From Clostridia bacterium (GTDB lineage: Bacteria; Bacillota_A; Clostridia; Christensenellales; Aristaeellaceae): a stretch of DNA of 9,172 bases. Both the position numbers and the translations under genes were made by a program. The DNA lies in assembly GCA_017938785.1 (NCBI GenBank), contig JAGBAU010000101.1, positions 1 through 9,172 of the forward strand. The letters run 5' to 3'. Shown piece after piece: positions 1 through 6,247 of this stretch (position 1 is its first letter; the number at the start of each line of letters is the position of its first letter). The notes below the pieces were generated by a model. It worked only from the letters and a program-made list of their open reading frames with translations, had not been told where the DNA came from and did not search any database.

Positions 1-291
1 CTCCAATTCTTCTTCCGGAATGGAGAATTCCAGGTCATACGTCTCAAACAGCCATTTCCAGCGCTGGCGGTTGGGAATTTCCACACCGATGGCGTGGGCT
101 TCCAATCGGAGCTGCTTGAAGCAAGCGGCAAAGGCTTCCAGAAGTGTATCACCGTCCATGCCCTGAGGGTTTTTCACCGCATGTTTCAGCAGGGCAGCAA
201 AACCCAGGTCTGGATGAAAACCATCCTCATGGGCCAGGGTTTCGCCGTAATCGAATATGATGAAGCGCGGCTTGCTGCGGTTTGAAAGCAT
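1..291 (-). CDS. HAD-superfamily hydrolase, N-terminal part (cut by window edge)
   Basis: The leftward frame from ATG at 289-291 stays open for 97 codons to the window edge, so only the N-terminus is visible. It starts MLSNRSKPRFIIFDYGETLA. The segment FIIFDYGET (residues 10-18) is HAD motif I: a hydrophobic strand ending in the nucleophile Asp14. The usual second Asp two residues later is Gly16, a DYGxT variant found in some HAD hydrolase subfamilies. The helical, charged stretch that follows fits the start of a cap domain. Motifs II-IV lie outside the window, so substrate and activity cannot be judged. A GGGGAGG ribosome binding site lies 8 bases before the ATG, and a good vegetative promoter lies at 323-351. 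The gene is divergent from the kinase gene. Family call fairly sure; function unknown. Confidence 0.8.
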   Translation of the reverse strand, partial: MLSNRSKPRFIIFDYGETLAHEDGFHPDLGFAALLKHAVKNPQGMDGDTLLEAFAACFKQLRLEAHAIGVEIPNRQRWKWLFETYDLEFSIPEEELE

Positions 292-322
292 GGGTTGTTC
301 CTCCCCGAACGGATATAATACG

Positions 323-351
323 AGTATAAGCCGCCCATCCGAAAAAAGCAA
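323..351 (-). promoter_or_regulatory. SigmaA-type promoter of the HAD hydrolase gene
   Basis: Read leftward, TTGCTT (346-351) and TATACT (323-328) are separated by exactly 17 bp. The predicted start would give a leader of roughly 25 bases to the ATG at 291. It lies back-to-back with the rightward promoter at 368-396, with 16 bp between the two -35 boxes. Confidence 0.72.
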
Positions 352-355
352 GCAT

Positions 356-386
356 AGGACGAAGGACTTGACGCAGTCAGGACGAA
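356..386 (+). repeat. Direct repeat AGGACGAA flanking the -35 box, possible operator
   Basis: AGGACGAA occurs at 356-363 and again at 379-386, 23 bp apart start to start. The first copy lies between the two divergent -35 boxes. The second lies in the spacer of the rightward promoter. Spacing near two helical turns would place both copies on a similar DNA face. An operator role is inference; two 8-bp copies can occur by chance. Confidence 0.35.
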
Positions 387-396
387 TTTCTATAAT
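368..396 (+). promoter_or_regulatory. SigmaA-type promoter of the kinase-ktrBA operon
   Basis: TTGACG (368-373), 17 bp, then a consensus TATAAT (391-396). The start should fall near 403, giving a leader of about 30 bases. The kinase ribosome binding site AGGAAGAGGG lies at 415-424, 7 bases before the ATG at 432. This is the best vegetative promoter in the window. Confidence 0.82.
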
Positions 397-431
397 ATGC
401 TTAGAACAACTTACAGGAAGAGGGCTGAAAT

Positions 432-1364
432 ATGATTACTTCCGTATCTCTCAATCCCAGCATCGATCGTACCCTGGGGGTGGAGAATTTCACCACCGGC
501 GGGCTCAACCGCGTGCTCAGCCAGACGGATGTGGCGGCCGGCAAGGGCGTGAATGTGGCTCTGGCCGCTGCGGCTCTGGGTTCGGACAGTGAATGCATCG
601 GCTTCATGTATAAGGAGGGCGGAGCTCTCTTCGAAAAGCGGCTCCATGAGGGCGGCGTGCACAGCGATTTCATGTGGTGCGAGGGCGCCGTCCGCGTAAA
701 CGTGAAGGTGTTTGATCAGACCAGGGGCGAAATTACCGAGCTGAATTCCTCCGGTACGCCCGTGACGGCTGAGCAGCTCACGGAGATGACCCGGCTGGTG
801 CAGGCCCATGCGCGAAAATCGGATTACCTGATTCTCTCCGGCTCCCTGCCGCCGGCTTGCCCTGTGGATTATTACCGCACCCTGGCCGAGGCTGCCGAGG
901 GGGAAAACTGTCGCGTGCTGTTGGATGCGGACGGTGACCGCCTGCGTGCAGGCATCAAGGCAAAGCCCTTCCTCATCAAACCCAACCGTTATGAACTGGA
1001 ACTGCTCACCGGCAAGACGCTGGACAGCATCGACCTGCTTCTGGAAGCTGCGCAGGATTGCATCCGCGAGGGCGTGGGCGCAGTGGCCGTGTCCATGGGC
1101 GGCGAGGGGGCATTGATCACCGATGGCAAGTCCGCCTTCCGAACCCCGGGTTTGAAGGTGGAGGTAAAATCCACCGTAGCTGCGGGAGATTCCATGATCG
1201 CCGGCATGGCGGTGGGACTGAGCCGTGGCTATCCTCTTGAGGAAGCCTTCCGTCTGGGCGTAGCGGCGGCAACTGCACGCTGCTGCACCCCGCCGGAGGA
1301 AATTATCTCTCCGGAGACCTGCCTGCGGCTTCTGGATGAACTGAAAATGGAGAAACTGGGCTGA
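432..1364 (+). CDS. pfkB: PfkB/ribokinase-family sugar-phosphate kinase (1-phosphofructokinase/LacC type)
   Basis: A 310-residue cytoplasmic kinase of normal length for the FruK/LacC branch of the PfkB family, which transfers ATP phosphate to fructose-1-phosphate, tagatose-6-phosphate or similar sugars. Visible signatures in order: substrate strand SLNPSIDRT (6-14, Asp12), AGKGVNVA (36-43), RVNVK (88-92), SGSLPP (136-141), LLDADGDRL (163-171), KPNRYE (183-188), SMGGEGA (221-227), and the anion-hole/catalytic motif STVAAGDS (247-254) with presumed base Asp253. Two glycines usual in the family are alanine here (AGKG for GGKG, AAGD for GAGD), but Lys, Asn and Asp are kept, so activity is expected. 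No PTS or sugar-catabolic gene lies beside it, so the substrate is open. Its TGA overlaps the ktrB ATG by one base, which implies translational coupling. Confidence 0.9.
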   Translation: MITSVSLNPSIDRTLGVENFTTGGLNRVLSQTDVAAGKGVNVALAAAALGSDSECIGFMYKEGGALFEKRLHEGGVHSDFMWCEGAVRVNVKVFDQTRGEITELNSSGTPVTAEQLTEMTRLVQAHARKSDYLILSGSLPPACPVDYYRTLAEAAEGENCRVLLDADGDRLRAGIKAKPFLIKPNRYELELLTGKTLDSIDLLLEAAQDCIREGVGAVAVSMGGEGALITDGKSAFRTPGLKVEVKSTVAAGDSMIAGMAVGLSRGYPLEEAFRLGVAAATARCCTPPEEIISPETCLRLLDELKMEKLG

Positions 1365-2728
1365 TGTTTAAGAAAAAACTGCGCCGATTCATCCGGCGCA
1401 TGGGTTCCAATGTACTGGCGCTGATCGCGGGCGGATTTGCCCTGATCATCCTGCTGGGCAGTATATTGCTGGCCCTGCCCTGCGCAGCCCAATCCGGCCA
1501 GAGCATCGGCTGGTTCGACGGCCTGTTTACGTCCACCTCCGCTGTGTGCGTCACGGGACTGATCGTGCGGGATACAGGAACCACCTTCAACCTGTTCGGT
1601 CAGATTGTGCTCTTGTGCCTGATCGAAGTGGGCGGACTGGGTTTCATGACCTTCGCCACGATGGTGTTCCGCATCATTGGCCGGCAGATTTCCCTGAAGG
1701 AGCGCATGCTCATCCGTGAATCCCTGAATGAATCCGGCACCGGTGGTATGGATAGTCTGATCCGCTGGGTGGCCAGGAGCGCGTTCACGGTGCAGGCTCT
1801 GGGCGCGCTGACGCTGTCCATACGCTTTATTCCCATGTATGGTTTTGCGAAGGGTGCATTTTATTCCGTGTTCCATGCGGTTTCTGCCTTCTGCAATGCG
1901 GGTTTTGACCTGTTCGGCAATTTTTCCAGCCTTACGGGCTTCCGCGGTGATGTGATCATCAACCTGGCAGTCATGGCGCTGGTTGTTGTCGGCGGCCTGG
2001 GTTTCGGCGTGCTGCGCAACCTGTTCAGCCGCAGGAAAGGCAATTATCTGTATCTGCAGACCCGGTTGGTGCTGGTGACCTATGGAACCCTGCTGATCTT
2101 CGGATTCCTGTTCGTGCTGGTCGCAGAATGGAACAATCCGGCGACACTGGGCAGCCTGCCCTTCGGGGAGAAGCTGCTGGCAGCGATGTTCCAGTCCGTT
2201 ACCCTGCGCACCGCGGGCTTCAATACCATCGACCAGCATGCGATGCATCCCGCCACCAAGCTGATTTCCAGCATATTGATGCTCATCGGCGCATCGCCTG
2301 CCTCTACGGGCGGCGGCGTGAAGGTGACCACCGTTGCGGTGATCTTCCTGGCTGTGCGTATGACTGTGCGTGGCGAAAATGGCATTGTGATCTTCCGCCG
2401 CGGCATATCGGACGCCATTGTGCGCCGGGCGTTGGCGGTTGTGCTGATCGCCCTGGGCATCGTGCTGACGGATGTTACCGTCATTTCCCTCATGCAGCCG
2501 GAACTGGATTTCATGGATGTGGTGATGGAATGCGCGTCTGCAATGGCTACCGTGGGCATATCCGCCTTCGGTTCAGCCTGCCTGAATACGATTTCCAGGA
2601 TTATGATCATCCTCACCATGTACCTGGGCCGTATCGGCCCGCTGACCATGGCGCTGGTGCTTGCCCAGAAGCAGCGCGGCAGCCGTGGACATGTTCAGTA
2701 TCCTGAAGGACACATCATGATCGGTTAA
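1364..2728 (+). CDS. ktrB: KtrB/TrkH-family potassium uptake channel subunit
   Basis: A 454-residue membrane protein, the length of KtrB rather than the longer TrkH. KtrB is the K+-translocating subunit: four M1-P-M2 repeats, each giving one filter strand. All four filters are visible: TSAVCVTGL (58-66), HAVSAFCNAGFD (171-182), SVTLRTAGFNT (278-288) and ECASAMATVGIS (389-400). Each keeps its filter glycine. GASPASTGGGVK (309-320) matches the glycine-rich intramembrane gating loop in the third repeat, and GRIGPLT (422-428) the conserved C-terminal membrane segment. The N-terminus is strongly basic, fitting a cytoplasmic end. The start ATG shares one base with the kinase stop (TGATG); GGAG lies at 1349-1352, a slightly long 11 bases away. 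The regulatory partner ktrA follows at once. Confidence 0.93.
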   Translation: MFKKKLRRFIRRMGSNVLALIAGGFALIILLGSILLALPCAAQSGQSIGWFDGLFTSTSAVCVTGLIVRDTGTTFNLFGQIVLLCLIEVGGLGFMTFATMVFRIIGRQISLKERMLIRESLNESGTGGMDSLIRWVARSAFTVQALGALTLSIRFIPMYGFAKGAFYSVFHAVSAFCNAGFDLFGNFSSLTGFRGDVIINLAVMALVVVGGLGFGVLRNLFSRRKGNYLYLQTRLVLVTYGTLLIFGFLFVLVAEWNNPATLGSLPFGEKLLAAMFQSVTLRTAGFNTIDQHAMHPATKLISSILMLIGASPASTGGGVKVTTVAVIFLAVRMTVRGENGIVIFRRGISDAIVRRALAVVLIALGIVLTDVTVISLMQPELDFMDVVMECASAMATVGISAFGSACLNTISRIMIILTMYLGRIGPLTMALVLAQKQRGSRGHVQYPEGHIMIG

Positions 2729-2740
2729 AGGAGTTCTGTC

Positions 2741-3376
2741 ATGAAAAAGAAGAAGCAATATCTAGTAGTTGGCTTGGGCCGCTTCGGCTCTGCCGTGGCC
2801 ATTGCGCTGGCGGAGCAGGGTATGCAGGTGCTCGCCATTGACGCCAACCTGGAATTGGTGGAGCAGCACCGCAGCTTGCTGACCGATGTGCTCTGCGGCG
2901 ACGCCATGGACCACAGTGTGCTGGAGCAGATCGGCGCGGCGGATTTTGATGTGGCCATCGTGACCATCGGCGAGGATATCAAGGCCAGCGGCGTGGTTAC
3001 CATGCAGCTCAAGGAGATGGGCGTAGGCTGTGTTATTGTGAAGGCCTTTGATGATTTCCACGGCCGCATGCTCACCAAGCTGGGCGCGGATAAGGTTATT
3101 TTTCCGGAGCGGGATATGGGCCAGCGCATTGCGCATAATCTGGTATCGGAGAAGATCATGGACTTCATTGAACTCTCGCCGGATTATTCCCTGATGGAAA
3201 TTCGTCCCCGACCCGAATGGGTGGGCAGGAGCCTGAAGGAGCTAAACCTGCGCGCCAGGGAACGCATCAATGTGGTGGCTGTGCGCTCGGGTGAAGTGGT
3301 GAATGCCATGCCTGATATGAACACCATGATCGGTGCAGACGATGTGATGCTCGTGGTCTCCCAGAATGAAAGCTGA
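2741..3376 (+). CDS. ktrA: KtrA/TrkA-family RCK regulatory subunit of the K+ transporter
   Basis: A 211-residue cytoplasmic protein with the usual KtrA plan. An N-terminal RCK_N Rossmann domain (about 6-125) carries the nucleotide loop VVGLGRFG (9-16), an acidic residue ending beta-2 (Asp34, in LAIDAN) and GDA (53-55). A C-terminal RCK_C domain follows (about 136-211). In the family, an octameric KtrA ring binds ATP/ADP at RCK_N and gates KtrB; RCK_C is the site where c-di-AMP inhibits Ktr in many Firmicutes. That control is probable by homology but cannot be seen here. AAAGGAG (2727-2733), overlapping the ktrB stop, lies 7 bases before the ATG. The gap to ktrB is 12 bases, so the two are co-translated. 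Confidence 0.93.
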   Translation: MKKKKQYLVVGLGRFGSAVAIALAEQGMQVLAIDANLELVEQHRSLLTDVLCGDAMDHSVLEQIGAADFDVAIVTIGEDIKASGVVTMQLKEMGVGCVIVKAFDDFHGRMLTKLGADKVIFPERDMGQRIAHNLVSEKIMDFIELSPDYSLMEIRPRPEWVGRSLKELNLRARERINVVAVRSGEVVNAMPDMNTMIGADDVMLVVSQNES

Positions 3377-3406
3377 GCAGGGCATAATCCTGCGCCGGAG
3401 GTTTGA

Positions 3407-3940
3407 ATGGAGCAGAACCGGGGCATCCTGTTTCTGGCGGACCCGCTGAAAGCGGGATCCGCGGCACAAACGAAAAGCGAATATACGAATTCGATGACGC
3501 TCATTTTCGATGAAAATGGGCGTTATCTTTCCCATGCCCAGGCTGCGCTCTGGCGCATGCGACAGAAGTATGGCTGGGTATGCGTGGCGGCGGAAGGAAA
3601 TGCCGCCTGCATCGCGGCTGCACTGGCGGTTCAGCTGCCGGTGGACAGGCTGGCGCTGGCCGGAAGCGGCTTGTTCCTGCCGGGAGCAAAGCGCTTGCCC
3701 CGGGAGCTTGCGCGCCTGAATGCCTACGCACGCCGCAACCTTTCACTGGTGGTTTCTCAAATCCTGCTCATCGGGGCGCAGGAGGCGGAGGTTCGGGGCT
3801 TTGTGAAAAGCTGTGTTCATGCCTGTATCTGTGCGCTTGAAGCAGAGCAAACTCCATGGAAAAACTGCCAAAACATACTGGCTGCACCCTGGGAAGGGGT
3901 GGCTCAAAATAACTTGCGAATTCCATGGAAATGTGTATAA
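3407..3940 (+). CDS. Unrecognised 177-aa protein, possibly a degenerate alpha/beta-hydrolase-like fold
   Basis: I do not recognise this gene. The start is supported by CCGGAGG (3395-3401), 5 bases before the ATG and 30 bases after ktrA, so it probably belongs to the same transcript. There is no signal peptide or clear membrane segment. The centre (about 57-92) shows strand-turn-helix-strand: VCVAAEGNAACIAAALA, then VDRLALAGSGLF. This resembles the nucleophile-elbow region of alpha/beta hydrolases, but AEGNA stands where GxSxG would be, with no serine nucleophile. A second helix-rich part (105-145) carries several cysteines. If related, the protein is short and probably catalytically dead. Codon use is looser than in its neighbours (more A-ending codons), which may mean relaxed selection or recent origin. 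Its TAA lies inside the next promoter. Coding status is likely; the fold link is a guess. Confidence 0.65.
   Translation: MEQNRGILFLADPLKAGSAAQTKSEYTNSMTLIFDENGRYLSHAQAALWRMRQKYGWVCVAAEGNAACIAAALAVQLPVDRLALAGSGLFLPGAKRLPRELARLNAYARRNLSLVVSQILLIGAQEAEVRGFVKSCVHACICALEAEQTPWKNCQNILAAPWEGVAQNNLRIPWKCV
3437..3522 (+). other. Two consecutive RNA hairpins inside the 5' end of the 177-aa gene
   Basis: Hairpin 1: 3437-3447 pairs with 3451-3462 (11 bp, one bulged A at 3457, GAA loop). Hairpin 2: CGCTCATTTTC (3498-3508) pairs with GAAAATGGGCG (3512-3522), 11 bp with one T.G wobble and a GAT loop, followed by TTATCTTT. The second has the shape of a weak intrinsic terminator and could reduce read-through from ktrA. 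Both lie in an open frame, so the terminator role is uncertain. Confidence 0.4.
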
Positions 3941-3941
3941 T
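3914..3941 (+). promoter_or_regulatory. SigmaA-type promoter of the foldase lipoprotein gene
   Basis: TTGCGA (3914-3919), 16 bp, then a consensus TATAAT (3936-3941). The stop codon of the upstream gene (TAA, 3938-3940) lies within the -10 box. Transcription should start near 3948, giving a leader of about 43 bases with AAAGGAAG at 3977-3984. No terminator separates the gene from the upstream operon, so read-through may add to expression. Confidence 0.7.
3921..3930. repeat. Palindrome TTCCATGGAA in the promoter spacer, with an upstream partial copy
   Basis: A perfect 10-bp palindrome fills most of the 16-bp spacer of the foldase promoter. TCCATGGAAA also occurs at 3853-3862, 69 bp upstream of the same sequence at 3922-3931. 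Two spaced copies, one inside a promoter, fit a repressor operator pair, but the upstream copy lies in coding sequence and may be chance. Confidence 0.3.
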
Positions 3942-3990
3942 AGTTTTTAGACCATTTTTGGATTCTGGATAAACTGAAAGGAAGAAACAC

Positions 3991-5385
3991 ATGAAAGCAA
4001 CTTTCGCCAAGGTGTTGGCTCTGGCTCTGGTGCTGGCGCTCACGCTTTCCGGCTGTAATCTGATTGAAATTGATCCCAAAATCCAGGCGGACGAGGATAT
4101 TGCCAAGATCGACAAGGCCTATGCCCAGGTGGTTGCCACCTACGATGGCGGCGATGTGACTGTGGCCGAAGTCATGGGCGATTTCAACAACATGTATAAT
4201 GAAACCGCGCAGATGTACTACTATTACTACGGCATGGAAATGACCCATGACGATGTGCATATGCTGGCCGAGGACGTGCTTTCCCAGCGCGTGCGCGGTG
4301 AAATCCTGGCTGCGAAGTTCGACGCCGAATACGGCTTTACCGATGAGGAACTGGCACAGGAAGAGGAAAGCATCCGTGATACCGCCGAAAGCTACCGGCA
4401 GAGCGCCATGGAAGTGGCTGAGGGCAAGACCGACGCCGCCAAGGCTGAGCATGCCCGGGTGCTGCTGCGCGAATCCGGCGTGGATTATGATTCCCTCTAC
4501 GACAGCATGATGGTCTATGCTAAGCAGCTGCGCCTGGAGGAGATCCTGCGCGGGGAAGTCTCCGAACTGACCGAGGAAGAGCTGGAAGCCGCATATGAAG
4601 AAAAGATCGCGGAGCAGCAGAGCCTGTACACCGACGGCTATTCCTTCGAATCCGCCATGAGCTATGGGGATGAAACCGTGTGCTGGAGGCCCGATGGATA
4701 CCGCACCGTGAAGCACATCTTGCTCATTCCCGACGAGGCCCTGACCACCGCCTACTCCGACGCCCAGTTCAACCTGGACATGAGCAGGAGCGATGTGGAA
4801 TACCTGGAAGAGGAGCTCTTTGCCGCCAACGACGATGATATCGCCGAGGGCGAGCGCACCGCAGAGGAAATCCAGGCTGAAATCGACGCCATCAAGGCTG
4901 CAATCCCCGGCCAGGAGGAAGATGTGAAGGCTGCCGAACAGGCCATCCTGGACAGCGTGAAGGCAACCACCGATGAAATCTACGCCCGCCTGGAGAACGG
5001 TGAAAGCTTTGAGGATCTGATTGCCGAATACGGCGAGGATCCGGGCATGCAGAACGAGCCCACCATGACCAGCGGCTACTATGTGAGCACCGAATCCCAG
5101 AACTGGGAAGAGAATTTCCGCGACGCCGCCATGGCCCTTGAGCAGGTTGGCGATTATACCGCAGAGCCCGTGCTCAGCGGCAGCGGCGTGCACATCATCC
5201 AGTACACTGCGGATGTGCTCGGCGGCGAGGTTGCCCTGGAAGAGGTGCGCGATGCACTCTATACGGAAACCCTCGACGAATTGCAGACTGCACACTGCGA
5301 GGAAACCGTCGCTGCATGGGTGGCGGAGGTCAATCCCGTTTACAACGTGGAAGCCCTCGAAGCCGCTTACGGCGCGGGTTATTGA
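3991..5385 (+). CDS. Parvulin-type peptidyl-prolyl isomerase lipoprotein (PrsA/SurA-like foldase)
   Basis: A 464-residue exported lipoprotein. The basic start, hydrophobic core (8-19) and lipobox LSGC (19-22) indicate lipidation at Cys22 and anchoring to the outer face of the membrane. Residues 45-235 form an acidic, helix-rich SurA_N/PrsA_N-like chaperone region. The parvulin domain begins at YRTVKHILL (237-245, His242) and ends at GSGVHIIQY (397-405, His401). Between them lie DEIYARLENGESFEDLIAEYGEDPG (328-352 region), SGYYVS (361-366) and the F-AAM-L helix (376-383). A helical, very acidic insertion of about 75 residues (248-322) separates strand 1 from helix 1, and a 59-residue tail follows. 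In the family such proteins help secreted proteins fold after translocation. AAAGGAAG lies 6 bases before the ATG. It has its own promoter and a strong terminator at 5393-5418. Confidence 0.85.
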   Translation: MKATFAKVLALALVLALTLSGCNLIEIDPKIQADEDIAKIDKAYAQVVATYDGGDVTVAEVMGDFNNMYNETAQMYYYYYGMEMTHDDVHMLAEDVLSQRVRGEILAAKFDAEYGFTDEELAQEEESIRDTAESYRQSAMEVAEGKTDAAKAEHARVLLRESGVDYDSLYDSMMVYAKQLRLEEILRGEVSELTEEELEAAYEEKIAEQQSLYTDGYSFESAMSYGDETVCWRPDGYRTVKHILLIPDEALTTAYSDAQFNLDMSRSDVEYLEEELFAANDDDIAEGERTAEEIQAEIDAIKAAIPGQEEDVKAAEQAILDSVKATTDEIYARLENGESFEDLIAEYGEDPGMQNEPTMTSGYYVSTESQNWEENFRDAAMALEQVGDYTAEPVLSGSGVHIIQYTADVLGGEVALEEVRDALYTETLDELQTAHCEETVAAWVAEVNPVYNVEALEAAYGAGY

Positions 5386-5392
5386 TTGAAAC

Positions 5393-5419
5393 AAAAGACC
5401 GGCATATGCCGGTCTTTTT
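5393..5419. terminator. Bidirectional intrinsic terminator between foldase and sigG
   Basis: A perfect 26-bp palindrome: AAAAGACCGGCAT (5393-5405) and its complement (5406-5418). It folds into an 11-bp stem with an ATAT loop. A T-run follows on the + strand (5415-5419) and TTTTG-TTT on the - strand, so it can end both convergent transcripts. It lies 8 bases after the foldase stop and 5 bases beyond the sigG stop. Confidence 0.92.
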
Positions 5420-5423
5420 GCGT

Positions 5424-6197
5424 TTAGATATACTTTTGCATTTGTTTGAGCGCGGCCTTTTCCAGGCGGGATACCTGGGCCTGGGAGATGCCGATTTCAT
5501 CGGCCACTTCCATCTGGGTCTTGCCCATGAAGAAGCGCTGGCGAATGATGCGCTGTTCACGGTTGGCGAGATGGCTGATGGCGTTCTTGATGGACAGATC
5601 CCGCACCCATTCATCCTCACTTACCTTGGTGTCGCGGATCTGGTCGGCCACGTAGATGGCGTCGCTGCCGTCCTGGTACACCGGATCGGAAAAGGATACC
5701 GGGTCCTGTATGGCCTCCAGCACGAAGACCACATCCTCCTCGGGAACGCCCATTTCCTTTGCAATCTCGGCCACGGTGGGGTCCTGGTTGTTCCGCGCGG
5801 ACAGGGCGTCGCGGGCCTTGAGTGCCTTGTAGGCGGTATCCCGCAGGGAGCGGGATACGCGTATGGGATTGTTGTCCCGCAAATACCGGCGGATTTCGCC
5901 GATGATCATGGGCACGCAGTAGGTGCTCAGGCGCACGTTCATGTTCAGGTCGAAGTTGTCCACGCCCTTCATCAGGCCTATGCAGCCCACCTGGAACAGG
6001 TCATCCACATTCTCGCCCCGGTTGTGGAAGCGCTGCAGTACGCTCAGCACCAGGCGCAGGTTGCCCTGGATCAGCTCATGACGGGCGTCCCTGTCGCCGG
6101 AATGGGCGCGCACCAGCAGCTCGCGCATGGTTTCATGGGACAATACGGGCAGCGAGGCGGTATCCACCCCGCAAATCTCTACTTTGTTCAGGCTCAT
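5424..6197 (-). CDS. sigG: RNA polymerase sporulation sigma factor SigG (late forespore)
   Basis: A 257-residue sigma factor, near the 260 residues of Bacillus subtilis sigmaG. It directs late forespore genes such as SASP and germination genes. The N-terminus MSLNKVEICGVDTASLPVLS is the sigmaG hallmark. Core-binding region 2 shows GNLRLVLS (45-52) and DDLFQVGCIGLMK (65-77). Region 2.4, STYCVPMIIGEIRRYLRDNN (91-110), reads the -10. PIRVSRSLRD (111-120) opens region 3, and the region 4.2 helix-turn-helix is GKTQMEVADEIGISQAQVSR (225-244). I chose ATG at 6195-6197. A TTG at 6216-6218 would add 7 residues, but it overlaps the -10 box and would lie upstream of the transcript start. GGGGGTG lies 5 bases before the ATG. 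No spoIIGA or sigE is adjacent. Confidence 0.97.
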   Translation of the reverse strand: MSLNKVEICGVDTASLPVLSHETMRELLVRAHSGDRDARHELIQGNLRLVLSVLQRFHNRGENVDDLFQVGCIGLMKGVDNFDLNMNVRLSTYCVPMIIGEIRRYLRDNNPIRVSRSLRDTAYKALKARDALSARNNQDPTVAEIAKEMGVPEEDVVFVLEAIQDPVSFSDPVYQDGSDAIYVADQIRDTKVSEDEWVRDLSIKNAISHLANREQRIIRQRFFMGKTQMEVADEIGISQAQVSRLEKAALKQMQKYI

Positions 6198-6217
6198 TTC
6201 TTCACCCCCAACGGACA

Positions 6218-6247
6218 AAGTATTGCCCTTTGGGAGGAAGCATATAC
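6218..6247 (-). promoter_or_regulatory. SigmaF-type forespore promoter of sigG
   Basis: Read leftward, GTATA (6243-6247) matches the sigmaF -35 consensus GYATA. After 15 bp, GGCAATACTT (6218-6227) matches every fixed base of the -10 consensus GGNNANANTT. Transcription should begin near 6211, leaving a leader of about 14 bases that holds the ribosome binding site. SigmaG recognises similar sites, so autoregulation from the same promoter is plausible. Confidence 0.85.

Noticed and set aside
94..285. Small + strand frame overlapping the HAD gene
   Set aside because: Antisense to the HAD motif-containing frame and without a ribosome binding site.
1229..2248. 339-codon - strand frame opposite ktrB
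   Set aside because: Gln/His-rich antisense product with no domain; ktrB on the other strand has all four filter motifs.
3904..5394. Long open frame on the - strand (496 codons) opposite the foldase gene
   Set aside because: It is the mirror of a GC-biased coding strand, gives a His/Gly/Val-rich protein without a recognisable domain, and runs against the lipobox and parvulin signatures on the + strand.
6198..6218. TTG start adding 7 residues to SigG
   Set aside because: The TTG overlaps the -10 box and lies upstream of the expected transcript start; SigG homology begins at the ATG at 6197.
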